Of a stretch of DNA of 64,000 nucleotides, positions 16,981 through 26,207 are shown piece after piece (within the stretch, counting starts at the first letter, position 1; each line of letters begins with the position of its first letter). The position numbers and the translations under genes were made by a program. The stretch is taken from NCBI RefSeq assembly GCF_001953635.1, contig NZ_MEJH01000004.1, positions 1-64,000 on the forward strand, given 5' to 3'. The DNA comes from Alteromonas abrolhosensis (GTDB lineage: Bacteria; Pseudomonadota; Gammaproteobacteria; Enterobacterales; Alteromonadaceae). The notes under the pieces are model-generated. The model worked only from the letters and a program-made list of their open reading frames with translations, was not told the DNA's origin and searched no databases.

Positions 16981-17029
16981 ATTTACTTAGCATGCTAACT
17001 ATTTTATTTGTTTAGCATGCTAAGTAAAT
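16981..17029. promoter_or_regulatory. Double palindromic operator upstream of marR
   Basis: TTAGCATGCTAA, a perfect 12-base palindrome, occurs at 16987-16998 and again at 17012-17023 (25 bases start to start). The two copies also sit in a perfect larger inverted repeat: ATTTACTTAGCATGCTAA (16981-16998) and its reverse complement at 17012-17029. Palindromes of this size are typical MarR dimer sites. The AT-rich spacer (ACTATTTTATTTGT) probably contains the promoter. Confidence 0.85.
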
Positions 17030-17200
17030 GCCATTGAGATGAGAAAGAGAACTTATAAGCTGAGGGGCGTGTGGAGAATAATTTTAGTGCCTCGGTAAGG
17101 CTAAATATCTGAAAAGTTAAGCCTTGTGGACTATGGGATTGGACAACCCATCAGACGCGTAACTAGGTGAAGTAAAAGAAATGCAGATATATAAGAAATA

Positions 17201-17233
17201 AAAAAGCCGTTTACGAAGAGTAAACGGCTTTTT
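17201..17233. terminator. Bidirectional terminator after the TonB receptor
   Basis: AAAAAGCCGTTTAC-GAAGA-GTAAACGGCTTTTT is a perfect 14-base-pair stem with T runs on both strands. It lies 27 bases beyond the stop of the minus-strand receptor gene. Confidence 0.9.
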
Positions 17234-17259
17234 GCTTAGGTCCAAAGGGAGATTAAGAT

Positions 17260-20244
17260 TTAGAATTTACCTCGGAATGAAGCAAACCAGTTTGTGCTAG
17301 TGTCATAAACTGTTGGGTACGTGTTACCGTTACCAAGAGCTGGGCCTGCACCAGAGTAAACTGGAGGTTGCTCACCAAGAAGGTTAAGAACACCTAATGT
17401 GAACTCTAAATTGTCATTCATGAAGTATGTAGCAGAGATATCAAGGTAGTTGATAGCTTTGAATCCAGTTTCAAGTGTATCACCATCATCATCATTATCA
17501 GTTGTACCGAAGTGTCTCCATGTCGCGGTAATATCAATATCTAGGTTGGTATTCCACGTTGCCATAAATCTATGACGATACTCAGGGTTAGGTGCGCCAC
17601 ACGCGTTACCGAAGAAGCCAGCACACTCAACAGTGTCACCACCAGGGAACGGTACAGTGCTCAATTCGTCTAGCATAGTTGCAGCATAGTCGAATCTTAC
17701 ATCACCAAGCTCAGTATCAAAGTTGTAACCTATCTGAACGTCTAGACCTGATGTTTTAAGCGTAGCAATGTTCAGGTTAGTTTGTTGGAAGCCAACACCA
17801 AACGTACCTGCAGCCAATGAACCAGCTGAAGAACGCGTGATCAGGTTACAGAACGTTGGGTCACCTGTTTCAAGACAGTTGTCGAAGATAGTTTGAGCTG
17901 GGATACCAGAAGCAATCGCATCTTCTACTTCAATATCAAAGTAATCCACGCTAATTGAGAGACCTTCGATACTCGCAGGTGTAATAACAACACCAAAGGT
18001 TACTGTATCTGCAGTTTCAGGAGATAGTTGTGGGTTACCACCAGTAAGTGACTGAGTCTGACCAGAGATAACATCAAGAATGTTACCGTATTGAGCAGCT
18101 GTTACACCGGTTCTCGCACAAGTTTCAAGTGAAGCGATAGGGTTGCTACCAGCACATGGATCGTATAGCTGCTCACCATTTGCATCTACACCCGCTGGAC
18201 TTAGGTTAGGTAGTCCTGTGTTTTGACCAGTAAATAGGTCGATTACGTTTGGAGCACGAACCGCGCGTTGGAACTGCGCACGTAGTTTAACATCGTCTAC
18301 TGGTGTCCAAGCTAACTGATAGCCGTAGGCATTCGTGTCGAAGCTGTTTGATGTGCCGTTACCGTCAGCGTCATAGTCAGAGAAACGATACTGTGCGCTA
18401 AATACCAACTCTTCTGCGAATTCTGCACCAGAAACAAGTGGAACTTGAACTTCCGTAAAGAATTCACGAACTTCGATTTTACCTGCAACAGCAAGCGTTG
18501 CACCGCCTACACCTGTGAAACCACCGCCTTGAACTTGGCTAATTTCGTCAGGTGAAGATGCTAGCTCATCTTTGCGATACTCAATACCGAACAACACGCC
18601 GATACCGTCATCAGCAGTAGGGATCTTAATGCCGTAGTCGCCCAGGTTAGCCTGAATGTCTGCACCGAATACTTTCTGTGAAGTTTCACCGTTTACAATA
18701 CCAATGCCTTGGATGAAATCTAACTGCTCTTGTGTAACAGAGCTTTCACCGCCAGGGCGTTGGAAGATGTTGTAAGGCACACAGCCGCCAGACTGGTCAA
18801 GACATACTACGTTGCCATTTTCATCTGTGGTCGCCAACAGCGCTTGCTGTAGGTTAGCTACCACGAAGTCATTCGTTGCTGAACTCTGGTCGCGAGTTTC
18901 TGAAATTTGACCAAATACGTTCCACGCCCAAATATCGTCAATGAAGCCATTCAAGCCACCAACGAAGCGCCATGCACTGTTTTCAAGACGTGAGTTACGC
19001 GAACCACCTTCAACGTTACGGTGAGAAGCAGTAATACCACTAACAATTACATCGTTAGCAATATCGTCAGCCGAACAACCAAAAATGTCAGTAAACGCGA
19101 TACCGCTATTGCCTTGAATATAAGGGTTTCCACAGTTGATATCATACGCACCGATACCGAATGAAGCACTTGGAGCAATCTGAGCGTCACTGGTGTTGTT
19201 TATGTATGAAAAATCTGCGTAAGCTTCTAAATCTTCAGCAAGTTCATAGTCGCCTTTCGCATAGAAATGGTAACGTTCAGAAGGGCGCTGGAAGAAGTTA
19301 GTTGCACCGAAGTTATAGGTTTGAGTAGGACCGCCAGCGTAAGGGATGATATTGCCGTTTTCTTCTTGGAACGCGAAGCCGCCAGGGCCACCAAATAGAC
19401 GGAAGTTCGCTGAACCTACGCAACCGAAACCTTCAAAGCTTGATGCACCGTTACTTTGGCCAAGTGTACATGCTGAGAAAACTCTATCAGCCTGAACAAT
19501 TTCTTGACGGTCTTCATAAGAAGCGTAAATGGTTACATTGCCTTTGCCGTCAGCAGATGACGCGCCAAACATGGTATAGATTAGCGTTTCGTCGCCGTCC
19601 ATTGTTGAACCAGGAACAGGCTGCTCCGCTGCGTTTAGAACGCCTTCATACAGACCATTATCGTTATCAGCATAGTTAGTGCTGAACTGACCACCAAACT
19701 CAACGCCTTCGAAGTCGTCGCGAAGGATGAAGTTTGCAACACCGCCGACAGCGTCAGAACCGTATACCGCTGATGCACCACCTGTAAGGATATCCACTCG
19801 CTCCAACATTTGTGTTGGAACTAAGTCAACGTTAGCAGCACTGGTTCCCGACGAGCCGTATGGGAGACGTTTGCCGTCGATTAGTACAAGTGTTCTATTT
19901 GCTCCTAAACCACGAAGGTTTAGTGTTGCAGTGCCAGTTGAGCCATTTGAAACCTCTGATGCCTGACCAGCGAATACCTGCGGAAGCACGTTAACGAAAT
20001 CTTCTACACGTAGGTTACCACGTGCCGCTGCTTCAGCTCCTGATACGCTCAGAACAGGGGTAGCTGCTGCAACATTGGGGTTTGAAAGTAGACGCGAACC
20101 AGTGACTTCGATTTTCTCGACTGGTTCTTCCTCTGATTCGACCTCATCTTGGGCGTAGATACTACCAGAAAATGCCAACGATGCGGCAGCGCCAAACGCG
20201 CAAGCCAGTCTTACCGACTTGGCCAGTTTGTGGTTTGTAAACAT
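17260..20244 (-). CDS. Large TonB-dependent outer-membrane receptor
   Basis: A 994-residue receptor of the large type common in marine Alteromonadales. It has a signal peptide ending SGSIYAQDE, a TonB box-like VEKIEVTGSRL (about 42-52), a plug with NVLPQVFAGQAS and LNLRGLGANRTLVLIDGKR, and the YGSDAVGGVANF barrel entry. A long barrel ends SFRGKF. Several paired cysteines lie in the extracellular loops. The substrate is not identifiable: such receptors take up siderophores, oligosaccharides or oligopeptides. A strong ribosome-binding site (GGGAG) precedes the ATG. It is monocistronic, bounded by a terminator at 17201-17233. Confidence 0.9.
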   Translation of the reverse strand: MFTNHKLAKSVRLACAFGAAASLAFSGSIYAQDEVESEEEPVEKIEVTGSRLLSNPNVAAATPVLSVSGAEAAARGNLRVEDFVNVLPQVFAGQASEVSNGSTGTATLNLRGLGANRTLVLIDGKRLPYGSSGTSAANVDLVPTQMLERVDILTGGASAVYGSDAVGGVANFILRDDFEGVEFGGQFSTNYADNDNGLYEGVLNAAEQPVPGSTMDGDETLIYTMFGASSADGKGNVTIYASYEDRQEIVQADRVFSACTLGQSNGASSFEGFGCVGSANFRLFGGPGGFAFQEENGNIIPYAGGPTQTYNFGATNFFQRPSERYHFYAKGDYELAEDLEAYADFSYINNTSDAQIAPSASFGIGAYDINCGNPYIQGNSGIAFTDIFGCSADDIANDVIVSGITASHRNVEGGSRNSRLENSAWRFVGGLNGFIDDIWAWNVFGQISETRDQSSATNDFVVANLQQALLATTDENGNVVCLDQSGGCVPYNIFQRPGGESSVTQEQLDFIQGIGIVNGETSQKVFGADIQANLGDYGIKIPTADDGIGVLFGIEYRKDELASSPDEISQVQGGGFTGVGGATLAVAGKIEVREFFTEVQVPLVSGAEFAEELVFSAQYRFSDYDADGNGTSNSFDTNAYGYQLAWTPVDDVKLRAQFQRAVRAPNVIDLFTGQNTGLPNLSPAGVDANGEQLYDPCAGSNPIASLETCARTGVTAAQYGNILDVISGQTQSLTGGNPQLSPETADTVTFGVVITPASIEGLSISVDYFDIEVEDAIASGIPAQTIFDNCLETGDPTFCNLITRSSAGSLAAGTFGVGFQQTNLNIATLKTSGLDVQIGYNFDTELGDVRFDYAATMLDELSTVPFPGGDTVECAGFFGNACGAPNPEYRHRFMATWNTNLDIDITATWRHFGTTDNDDDGDTLETGFKAINYLDISATYFMNDNLEFTLGVLNLLGEQPPVYSGAGPALGNGNTYPTVYDTSTNWFASFRGKF

Positions 20245-21401
20245 TGTAGTCTCCCTAGACTTTGTTTTTTGCTTTAATTATTTTTTAGTGTGTTTTTTAA
20301 ACACTTATTATGTATTGCACAACTTTTGTATATAATCAACAGCATATGTGTTTAAAAAGTGAGAAACGGGTTTTTTTAACGAATTTTTATTGTGATTTTA
20401 GATAATCTTTAATTTTAGTTCTTTTTTTGTTCTCTTTTTGTTTTAATTTTGTTCAGAGATATGCGGGGGAAATTTGGGAGATTCGATTTTTTGTTCGCAA
20501 AAAACGGTTGGTGTAAATCTAGATTTTTATACTTTAGTAGTATTTTATTTCTCTGTTTTGCGTAGTAATGTTAATTCAATAGATAAAAAATTGTTTAATA
20601 ATATTAAAGGGTTAGTTTTACAGTCGTACGGGATAATGTGAGAGAGTTGATAGGGCAAGGGTTCTCCTCTGTACCGAGAAAAGCACCGAGAAAGTATCGA
20701 AAAAAGCACCGAGAAACTTCACTACTTCTATCTCAAGTAGGAATCTATAACAGCGAATAACACTGCGTTTTTCTGAAAAAGCCAAGTTTTGGTAAAGCAC
20801 CGATAGTTTGCTCATACTTAACTACCCACTACGTTCATTTTTGAAGGGTGATACGAGGTCTTCCAACTCACTCTACAGTGTTGAATTATTAACCAGTCGC
20901 TATGCTGCGTCCCTTTCTAAAAGTTAAGTCCTTTACAAAGTCAATAAGACGCTATATCCGATCTGACCCATTTAGCGCTTGATTACCACGCCCAGTTACT
21001 CGTTAGACTGAGGAACAATCTTCTCATTTAGAGAGTTCGACCGTAAGAACGTAGGTAGCTTCCTTTTGCGTTCACTTTTCCTTTCACCAAACATTTTCCA
21101 GTTTCGTGCAGTTCGCCGCGCTAAACTCTGTATTACCTTATTTTTATCTCATAGCTGAAGCGTAAAAGTTGGGAAAAGGCCATGGGTCGATGTTGTTACG
21201 ATTATAAGTGTTAGAGAGTGTGTAATTTCGCTCTACTGTTACGTGCAGTAAAATGCTAAAATCCGCGCAATTAATTACCAAGCCGTATCAAGCGTTTTAC
21301 CGCAATACTAAATTTGCGCGGAAAAGCATTGCTTATCCGTTACAAAACGCGCCTGTAAGTAATTGGTTTACAGGGATAATAGATAACGAAGATAAGTATT
21401 G
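20245..21401. other. Gene-poor stretch of about 1.16 kb between the TonB receptor and prfC
   Basis: The first 375 bases are very AT-rich with T tracts on the plus strand and hold the receptor's leader and promoter. They also include two GTGTTTAAAAA boxes near 20295 and 20347. An imperfect 19-base direct repeat, CGAGAAAAGCACCGAGAAA (20675-20693 and 20698-20716), lies in the middle. No ORF here has credible codon use or a ribosome-binding site; a 65-codon minus-strand frame at 20618-20815 is low-complexity and unsupported. The last 200 bases should hold the prfC promoter. Confidence 0.5.
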
Positions 21402-22991
21402 ATGTCAGATAAGAAGCTTCTAGAAGAGATTAAAAAGCGACGTACGTTCGCGATCATATCGCACCCGGATGCGGGTAAAACCACGATTACTGAAAAAGTA
21501 TTGTTATTCGGACGCGCCCTACAAACTGCAGGTACCGTTAAAGGTAAAAAGTCAGGTCAGCATGCTAAATCTGACTGGATGGAAATGGAAAAGGAGCGTG
21601 GGATCTCGGTAACCACCTCGGTCATGCAGTTTCCATATAACGATCACTTAGTAAACCTACTGGATACCCCAGGGCACGAAGACTTCTCTGAAGATACTTA
21701 TCGTACACTGACGGCGGTAGACTCATGCCTTATGGTTATCGACGCCGCAAAAGGTGTAGAAGACAGAACCCGAAAGCTAATGGAAGTTACCCGTCTGCGC
21801 GATACGCCGATTGTGACTTTCATGAACAAGCTTGACCGCGATATTCGCGACCCTATGGAACTGCTTGATGAAGTAGAAACCGAGCTTGATATTCTGTGTG
21901 CACCAATCACGTGGCCAATTGGCTGTGGTAAGAGCTTTAAAGGTGTATATCACCTTCATCGCGACGAAACTATTTTGTATCAAAGCGGCCAGGGGCACAC
22001 TATCCAAGACGTGCGCATCATCAAAGGGTTAGATAATCCTGAGTTAGATACCGCAGTAGGAAGTGACCTCGCTGAAACCTTACGTGACGAGCTTGAGCTT
22101 GTGCGCGGTGCATCTAACGAATTTGAACAAGAGCTTTTCTTGGAAGGCCAGCTTACGCCAGTATTTTTCGGTACAGCATTAGGTAACTTCGGTGTTGATC
22201 ATATGCTTGACGGTTTGGTTGAGTGGGCTCCTGCGCCACTTGGCCGCGAAACCGAAGAAGGGACTATCGAAAGTACGGATGGTAAGTTCAGTGGCTTCGT
22301 ATTTAAAATTCAGGCCAACATGGACCCGAAACACCGTGACCGCATAGCATTCTGTCGTATTGTGTCGGGCAAGTACGAGAAAGGCATGAAAATGCGCAAC
22401 AGCCGTTTAGGTAAAGATGTGCGTATTTCTGATGCATTAACTTTCTTGGCTGGTGACCGTTCACTGCTAGAAGAAGCCTATGCAGGCGATATCATCGGCT
22501 TGCACAACCACGGTACCATTCGCATAGGTGACACCTTCACGTCAGGCGATAACTACCGCTTTACGGGTATTCCAAACTTTGCGCCTGAGCTATTTAAACG
22601 TATCCGCTTGAAAGATCCCCTCAAGCAAAAGCAGCTGCTTAAAGGCCTTATTCAGCTTTCTGAGGAAGGGGCGGTACAGGTGTTTAGACCCCTTGCCAAC
22701 AACGATTTGATTGTGGGCGCAGTAGGTGTGCTTCAGTTTGACGTGGTAGTCGCTCGCTTGAAAGCCGAATACAACGTAGACGCGCTTTATGAGCACATTA
22801 ACGTGAGCACAGCCCGCTGGGTTTACTCTGACAACGAAAAGAAGCTTGATGAATTCCGTCGTAAAGGTGAGCAAAACCTTGCACTAGATGGCGGTGATAA
22901 CCTGACGTACATCGCACCTACTATGGTGAATTTACAGCTAGCTCAAGAGCGCTACCCTGATATCCAGTTCAAAAACACGCGCGAAAACTAA
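21402..22991 (+). CDS. prfC: Peptide chain release factor 3 (GTPase)
   Basis: RF3 removes RF1 or RF2 from the ribosome after termination, using GTP. The 529-residue product has G1 SHPDAGKTT (about 20-28), G3 [17 protein letters not shown]4 MNKLDRD, and the RF3-specific C-terminal stretch [10 protein letters not shown]. Length and start ([20 protein letters not shown]) match the family. ATG 21402 is preferred to the TTG immediately before it. Confidence 0.97.
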   Translation: MSDKKLLEEIKKRRTFAIISHPDAGKTTITEKVLLFGRALQTAGTVKGKKSGQHAKSDWMEMEKERGISVTTSVMQFPYNDHLVNLLDTPGHEDFSEDTYRTLTAVDSCLMVIDAAKGVEDRTRKLMEVTRLRDTPIVTFMNKLDRDIRDPMELLDEVETELDILCAPITWPIGCGKSFKGVYHLHRDETILYQSGQGHTIQDVRIIKGLDNPELDTAVGSDLAETLRDELELVRGASNEFEQELFLEGQLTPVFFGTALGNFGVDHMLDGLVEWAPAPLGRETEEGTIESTDGKFSGFVFKIQANMDPKHRDRIAFCRIVSGKYEKGMKMRNSRLGKDVRISDALTFLAGDRSLLEEAYAGDIIGLHNHGTIRIGDTFTSGDNYRFTGIPNFAPELFKRIRLKDPLKQKQLLKGLIQLSEEGAVQVFRPLANNDLIVGAVGVLQFDVVVARLKAEYNVDALYEHINVSTARWVYSDNEKKLDEFRRKGEQNLALDGGDNLTYIAPTMVNLQLAQERYPDIQFKNTREN

Positions 22992-23024
22992 GCTAATAAA
23001 GATTAAACAAAGACACAATATATT

Positions 23025-24755
23025 ATGAATATACATGCACTATTAGTTAACCGTTTCACTGAAGCTCTACAAGAAATGGGCGTAGAAAATGCGCCTGTGC
23101 CAGTTTCGCGCAGCGCTCGACCTGAATTTGGTGAGTATCAGTTTAACGGCGCTATGGCGCTAGCCAAGCAGTTAAAGCAAAAGCCGCGCGATATTGCAGA
23201 GAAAATTGTTGAGACTGTAAAGCTCGACGATATTGCCAGCAAGCTAGAAGTGGCGGGCCCTGGTTTTATCAACGTTCATTTAAGTGACGAATGGCTGTCT
23301 AATCAGTGTGAGTTGTCACTAACCGACCCACGTCTAGGCATTGCTAAGTCAAAAGAGCAAAACATTGTTGTTGACTATTCATCGCCTAATTTGGCCAAAG
23401 AAATGCACGTGGGTCATCTGCGTACTACCATCATCGGTGATGCAGTGGTTAAAGTGCTTGAGTTCTTGGGCCACAACGTTATTCGTCAAAATCACATGGG
23501 CGACTGGGGCACACAGTTCGGCATGTTGCTTGCGCACCTTTCAGACAAGCTACAAGAAGAAGTGGCTGAAACAGCGCTCTCTGATCTTGAAGACTTTTAC
23601 CGCGAAGCCAAAGTACGCTTTGACGAAGAAGAAGGTTTTGCCGACCGCGCCCGTGAATACGTAGTTAAGCTACAAGGTGGCGATGCTCAATGTCTGGCGC
23701 TGTGGGAAAAGTTCATTGACGTGTCTATTGCTCACTCTGAAGAAGTGTACGACAAGCTTAACGTAAGCCTTACCCGAAAAGATATTATGGGTGAGTCGGC
23801 TTACAATGACGACTTGGCCAACGTAATCAGCGACCTTAAAGCGAAAGGCCTTGCAGTAGAAGACCAAGGTGCGCAGGTGGTGTTTATACCTGAGCTTGCT
23901 GATAAAGAAGGTAATCCTGCGGTTTACATCGTTCAAAAGTCTGGCGGCGGCTATTTATACGCAACGACAGACCTTGCGGCAATGCGGTATCGCAGCGGCA
24001 AGTTAAACGCTGACCGTACGCTTATTCTCACTGACGCGCGTCAAGCGCTGCACTTCAAGCAAACTGAAATTGTGGGCCGTAAAGCAGGCTTCATGAAAGA
24101 AGAGCAAACTTACGAGCATTGCCCGTTTGGTATGATGCTAGGCAGTGACGGTAAGCCATTTAAAACGCGTACTGGGGGCACGGTTAAACTGGTTGAATTG
24201 CTTGATGAAGCCGTTGAGCGTGCGGGTAAACTTATCGCTGAGCGCGACAACGATTTAAGCGAAGACGAGCTTAAAGAAGTCGCTAACAAGGTGGGTATTG
24301 GCGCTGTGAAATACGCTGACCTATCTAAAAACCGCACAACTGATTACATGTTTAACTGGGATTCCATGCTAAGTTTTGAAGGTAACACCGCGCCTTACCT
24401 TCAGTATGCCTATACCCGTGTGAAAAGCTTGTTCAGAAAAGCGGGTGTGGATATGGCGACCATGCCAGTAGATATCAATATTGCTGAGAAACAAGAGCAC
24501 GCGCTTGCTGTTCTGTTAATGCAGTTTGAAGAGGTAATTGGTACGGTATCTCGTGAAGCCACGCCTCATGTGCTGTGCACATACCTATATGATGTGGCTT
24601 CAGCATTTATGTCATTCTACGAAGCGTGCCCGATGTTAAAAGACGGTATTGAGCCAGCTGTACGCGATAGCCGTCTAGCGTTGTCAGCTCTGGTTGCCAA
24701 GACGCTAGAGCAAGGATTAACCCTACTTGGCATCGAAACACTAGAAAAAATGTAG
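23025..24755 (+). CDS. argS: Arginyl-tRNA synthetase
   Basis: A 576-residue class I synthetase that charges tRNA-Arg. The HIGH-type motif is HVGHLRTT (about 128-135), after the N-terminal tRNA-recognition (Add-1) domain. The KMSKS-equivalent loop GKPFKTRTGGTVKL is present, as in most bacterial ArgS. The DALR anticodon-binding domain closes the protein. It lies 33 bases after prfC and ends before a strong terminator. Confidence 0.97.
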   Translation: MNIHALLVNRFTEALQEMGVENAPVPVSRSARPEFGEYQFNGAMALAKQLKQKPRDIAEKIVETVKLDDIASKLEVAGPGFINVHLSDEWLSNQCELSLTDPRLGIAKSKEQNIVVDYSSPNLAKEMHVGHLRTTIIGDAVVKVLEFLGHNVIRQNHMGDWGTQFGMLLAHLSDKLQEEVAETALSDLEDFYREAKVRFDEEEGFADRAREYVVKLQGGDAQCLALWEKFIDVSIAHSEEVYDKLNVSLTRKDIMGESAYNDDLANVISDLKAKGLAVEDQGAQVVFIPELADKEGNPAVYIVQKSGGGYLYATTDLAAMRYRSGKLNADRTLILTDARQALHFKQTEIVGRKAGFMKEEQTYEHCPFGMMLGSDGKPFKTRTGGTVKLVELLDEAVERAGKLIAERDNDLSEDELKEVANKVGIGAVKYADLSKNRTTDYMFNWDSMLSFEGNTAPYLQYAYTRVKSLFRKAGVDMATMPVDINIAEKQEHALAVLLMQFEEVIGTVSREATPHVLCTYLYDVASAFMSFYEACPMLKDGIEPAVRDSRLALSALVAKTLEQGLTLLGIETLEKM

Positions 24756-24785
24756 TGTTCGCGGTACAACATATATAGCGTTATC

Positions 24786-24818
24786 AAAAAGGCTGACACT
24801 GATTGTCAGCCTTTTTTT
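24786..24818 (+). terminator. Intrinsic terminator after argS
   Basis: AAAAAGGCTGACA-CTGAT-TGTCAGCCTTTTTTT forms a perfect stem with a T run, 31 bases after the argS stop. Confidence 0.93.
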
Positions 24819-24957
24819 ATGGAAAACACAAACGTCTTGAGCCAGAGAGTGTGAGTGTTAGTGAAAATTTTTATCTTTCGGTCAGAAGCGATAGAGCGAT
24901 AGACCCTTTTAACTAAGACGATCAAAAAACAATTTAAATTAACGACAGGAAACTCAA

Positions 24958-25524
24958 ATGACTAAGATCCTTGCATTTGCAGGTAGTACCCGCAAAGGTT
25001 CATTCAACCAAGCTATTATGAAGGTTGCCGCTGAGGGCGCACGTGAGGCTGGCGCAGAGGTTACCGTGATTGACCTGGCTGATTATCAAATGCCGTTGTT
25101 TAACGAAGATGAGGAAGCCGAATTTGGTATGCCTGAAAAAGCGCAGGAGTTCAAAGAACTACTTATAAGCCATGATGGTTTTCTTATTGCCTCACCAGAA
25201 TACAACTCAAGCTACCCAGCACTGCTCAAAAACGCCATTGACTGGGCATCGCGTATGGGGGAAGGAGAAAAGCCATTGCAAGCATATCGTGGTAAAGTGG
25301 CAGGTATTATGGCTGCTTCAGCTGGTGGGCTAGGCGGTATGCGTGTGCTGGTGGTACTAAGAATGTTACTTGAAAACCTAGGCACTATGGTTCTGCCAAA
25401 CCAAAAAGCAATCGCAAAAGTAAATACTCTTATGGAAGACGGCGTAATTACGGATGAAAAGACCATTAAACAACTTAAAAACTTGGGTAAAGAAACTGCT
25501 GAGCTGGCAGACAAACTGTCTTAG
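24958..25524 (+). CDS. NADPH-dependent FMN reductase (ChrR/azoreductase-like)
   Basis: A 188-residue flavodoxin-fold reductase. The FMN-phosphate loop is GSTRKGSFNQ (about 8-17) and the flavin-contact motif is SPEYNSSYPALLKNAIDW (about 80-97). Enzymes of this family reduce quinones, chromate or azo compounds with NAD(P)H and protect against redox stress. The ribosome-binding site is AGGAAA. It stands alone between the argS terminator and a hairpin at 25543-25568. Confidence 0.9.
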   Translation: MTKILAFAGSTRKGSFNQAIMKVAAEGAREAGAEVTVIDLADYQMPLFNEDEEAEFGMPEKAQEFKELLISHDGFLIASPEYNSSYPALLKNAIDWASRMGEGEKPLQAYRGKVAGIMAASAGGLGGMRVLVVLRMLLENLGTMVLPNQKAIAKVNTLMEDGVITDEKTIKQLKNLGKETAELADKLS

Positions 25525-25823
25525 TTGTGAGTAAAGTCGCTAGAGTAACCCTTCGGGTGCTCTAGCTTAGCAGCCAATAATATCGTTTCCATGCAGTCTT
25601 ATGACCGACATGCTTCAATGTCACTTCAATTTAAATAGAACGACTCGCACATAAGAAGCAACGCACTTCATCTTGCTAACAGCTCCTCAAGTCAAATAAG
25701 ACAATCAACTCTAATTCTTTCAAAATTTTAAAACCCACCCCATGTCCAGTCGTTATGGGTTTGGTGATGGGGTAGTGTAGCTAGGTGCATTCGCACATTA
25801 CTTATTTATAAAGGAGCTTAATT
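25525..25823. other. Upstream region of the double-glycine peptide cassette
   Basis: It starts with a hairpin, GCTAGAG-TAACCCTTCGGGTG-CTCTAGC (about 25539-25566), that may end the FMN reductase transcript (no T run). Near 25733-25776 it contains AACCCACCCCAT and ATGGGTTTGGTGATGGGGT, which can pair imperfectly. GTGC-ATTC-GCAC is a small hairpin near 25787. AAGGAGC at 25811-25817 is the ribosome-binding site of the first peptide. No unambiguous -35/-10 pair was assigned. Confidence 0.5.
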
Positions 25824-25994
25824 ATGGAAGAGCTAAGTTTGAATGAACTTAACGAAGTGTCAGGTGCGGGTTTAGTCGGCGATATAATGTATGGGATTGG
25901 TTATGGTGCCGGATACGCAGGGGGGTACTTTTACAGTAACGTGATGACATCAAACCAGTGGTTAGATGACGTTGCAGAACTCGTATTGCGATAA
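25824..25994 (+). CDS. Double-glycine-leader peptide 1 (candidate class II bacteriocin/microcin precursor)
   Basis: A 56-residue peptide that starts MEELSLNELNEVSGAG, a bacteriocin-type leader (E-L-x-x-V-S-G-G/A). Cleavage after Gly14-Ala15 would release a 41-residue peptide beginning GLVGDIMYG. The mature part is rich in Gly and Tyr with overlapping GxxxG motifs (Gly24-28, 26-30, 30-34), then a more polar tail with SNQWLDDVAELVLR. A strong ribosome-binding site (AAGGAG) lies 7 bases before the ATG. A second similar peptide gene follows after 10 bases. The leader family is established; antibacterial or signalling activity is inference. Confidence 0.75.
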   Translation: MEELSLNELNEVSGAGLVGDIMYGIGYGAGYAGGYFYSNVMTSNQWLDDVAELVLR

Positions 25995-26004
25995 GGAGAC
26001 AATT

Positions 26005-26160
26005 ATGGAGGAGTTAAACCAAGAAGAGCTAAGCCTGAGTAGTGGTGGCTATTGGAATCATGTATTGACCTACATGACACTATTAGACCTTGCTCATGAT
26101 ATCGGCAGGGGTCTTGGAGATGGGTTTTACGATGGCGTTCACTCGCCCCAAATTCCTTAG
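26005..26160 (+). CDS. Double-glycine-leader peptide 2 (candidate partner peptide)
   Basis: A 51-residue peptide with leader MEELNQEELSLSSGG. Cleavage after Gly14-Gly15 would give a 36-residue peptide YWNHVLTYMTLLDLAHD... that contains GxxxG motifs (Gly34-38, 36-40, 40-44) in DIGRGLGDGFYDG. The ATG at 26005 is chosen over an in-frame codon at 25966 because AAGGAGA sits 5 bases upstream and the leader then matches that of peptide 1. The start lies 10 bases after the stop of peptide 1, so the two are certainly in one transcript. Two adjacent peptides with GxxxG motifs resemble class IIb two-peptide bacteriocins. Confidence 0.75.
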   Translation: MEELNQEELSLSSGGYWNHVLTYMTLLDLAHDIGRGLGDGFYDGVHSPQIP

Positions 26161-26169
26161 TTCAGTCTG

Positions 26170-26193
26170 AGCAGACATTGGTCTGCTTTTTCT
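26170..26193 (+). terminator. Terminator or attenuator after the peptide pair
   Basis: AGCAGAC-ATTG-GTCTGCT followed by TTTTCT makes a compact hairpin 10 bases after the stop of peptide 2. It separates the two peptides from the small membrane protein and could reduce expression of the latter relative to the peptides. Confidence 0.75.
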
Positions 26194-26207
26194 ACTTCTT
26201 ATTTAAA

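Noticed and set aside
20618-20815. 65-codon minus-strand ORF in the long gap before prfC
   Set aside because: It lacks a ribosome-binding site, has low-complexity content caused by the direct repeat, and resembles no known protein.
20964-20983. TGACCCATTTAGCGCTTGA resembling the IS3-type end at the left edge
   Set aside because: Several bases are missing relative to TGACCCATCCTAAATAGCGTTGA and no partner end or transposase remnant is near, so chance similarity is likely.
25966-26004. Upstream in-frame extension of double-glycine peptide 2
   Set aside because: It would overlap peptide 1, has no ribosome-binding site and would place a non-leader sequence before MEEL; ATG 26005 has AAGGAGA and matches the leader of peptide 1.
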